Source: Corallium rubrum
Lineage: Eukaryota; Cnidaria; Anthozoa; Scleralcyonacea; Coralliidae
Direction: 5' to 3'
Length of the DNA stretch: 64,000 nucleotides
Assembly (NCBI GenBank): GCA_964035015.1
Contig: OZ036004.1
Location: 9,109,968 to 9,173,967, forward strand
Of this stretch, positions 63,996 to 64,000 are shown piece after piece. Both the position numbers and the translations under genes were made by a program. The notes under the pieces are model-generated. The model searched no databases. It worked only from the letters and a program-made list of their open reading frames with translations, and had not been told where the DNA came from. How positions within the stretch are numbered: position 1 is the first letter of the stretch; every line of letters starts with the position of its first letter.

Positions 63996-64000
63996 ATACA

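Overview
The window is eukaryotic nuclear DNA from a marine invertebrate, most likely an early-branching animal such as a sponge or cnidarian. This rests on AT-rich DNA, genes split into many small GT-AG exons, a Penelope-like retroelement with a GIY-YIG-type end, LINE tails, hAT, piggyBac-like and possible Crypton debris, and very many foldback elements. The taxon cannot be fixed from the sequence alone. Most of the window is repeats; clear genes are few.

Five genes were assembled by splice phase or read directly. (1) A minus-strand 3-exon gene (6152-7000) gives a 161-residue basic protein of unknown family. (2) A minus-strand 5-exon gene (18398-26735) gives a 204-residue secreted, cysteine-containing protein with a C-terminal anchor; its long introns hold nested transposons. 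(3) A small plus-strand gene (27919-28173) and (4) a small minus-strand gene (37199-37507) each encode a signal peptide, a Ser/Thr-rich segment and a hydrophobic C-terminus, as in GPI-anchored mucin-like peptides. (5) A plus-strand 11-exon gene (48431-56096) encodes a 336-residue WD40 propeller protein. Single first exons were also found at 29448-29548 (+), 45697-45867 (-), 54434-54539 (-) and 58267-58325 (+).

Layout: 0-5.4 kb, nested hAT and foldback elements and a pair of inverted 19-bp minisatellites. 6-7 kb, gene 1. 8.3-10 kb, microsatellites, including 890 bp of perfect CTATA repeat at the tail of a LINE remnant. 10.3-12.6 kb, two TTAA-flanked foldback elements and a SINE split by a hAT element. 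13.5-17.8 kb, AT microsatellite and a possible Crypton-derived first-exon repeat. 18.4-26.7 kb, gene 2 with nested insertions. 27-28.2 kb, AT-rich palindrome and gene 3. 30.3-34.3 kb, a poly-C/G element and a 3.43-kb near-perfect palindrome flanked by a target duplication. 37-40 kb, gene 4, foldbacks and a LINE tail. 40-45 kb, microsatellites, hAT remnants and a LINE fragment. 46-48 kb, a Penelope-like element with target duplication and a hammerhead-like core. 48.4-56.1 kb, the WD40 gene, whose introns 8 and 9 carry complementary satellite arrays around the tiny exon 9. 57-58.3 kb, a 24-bp array of inverted CCAAT boxes upstream of a first exon. 60-64 kb, foldbacks, SINEs and a 770-bp pentanucleotide array.

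The genes show no shared pathway. What stands out is the density and nesting of palindromic elements and the possible effect of repeats on splicing in the WD40 gene.
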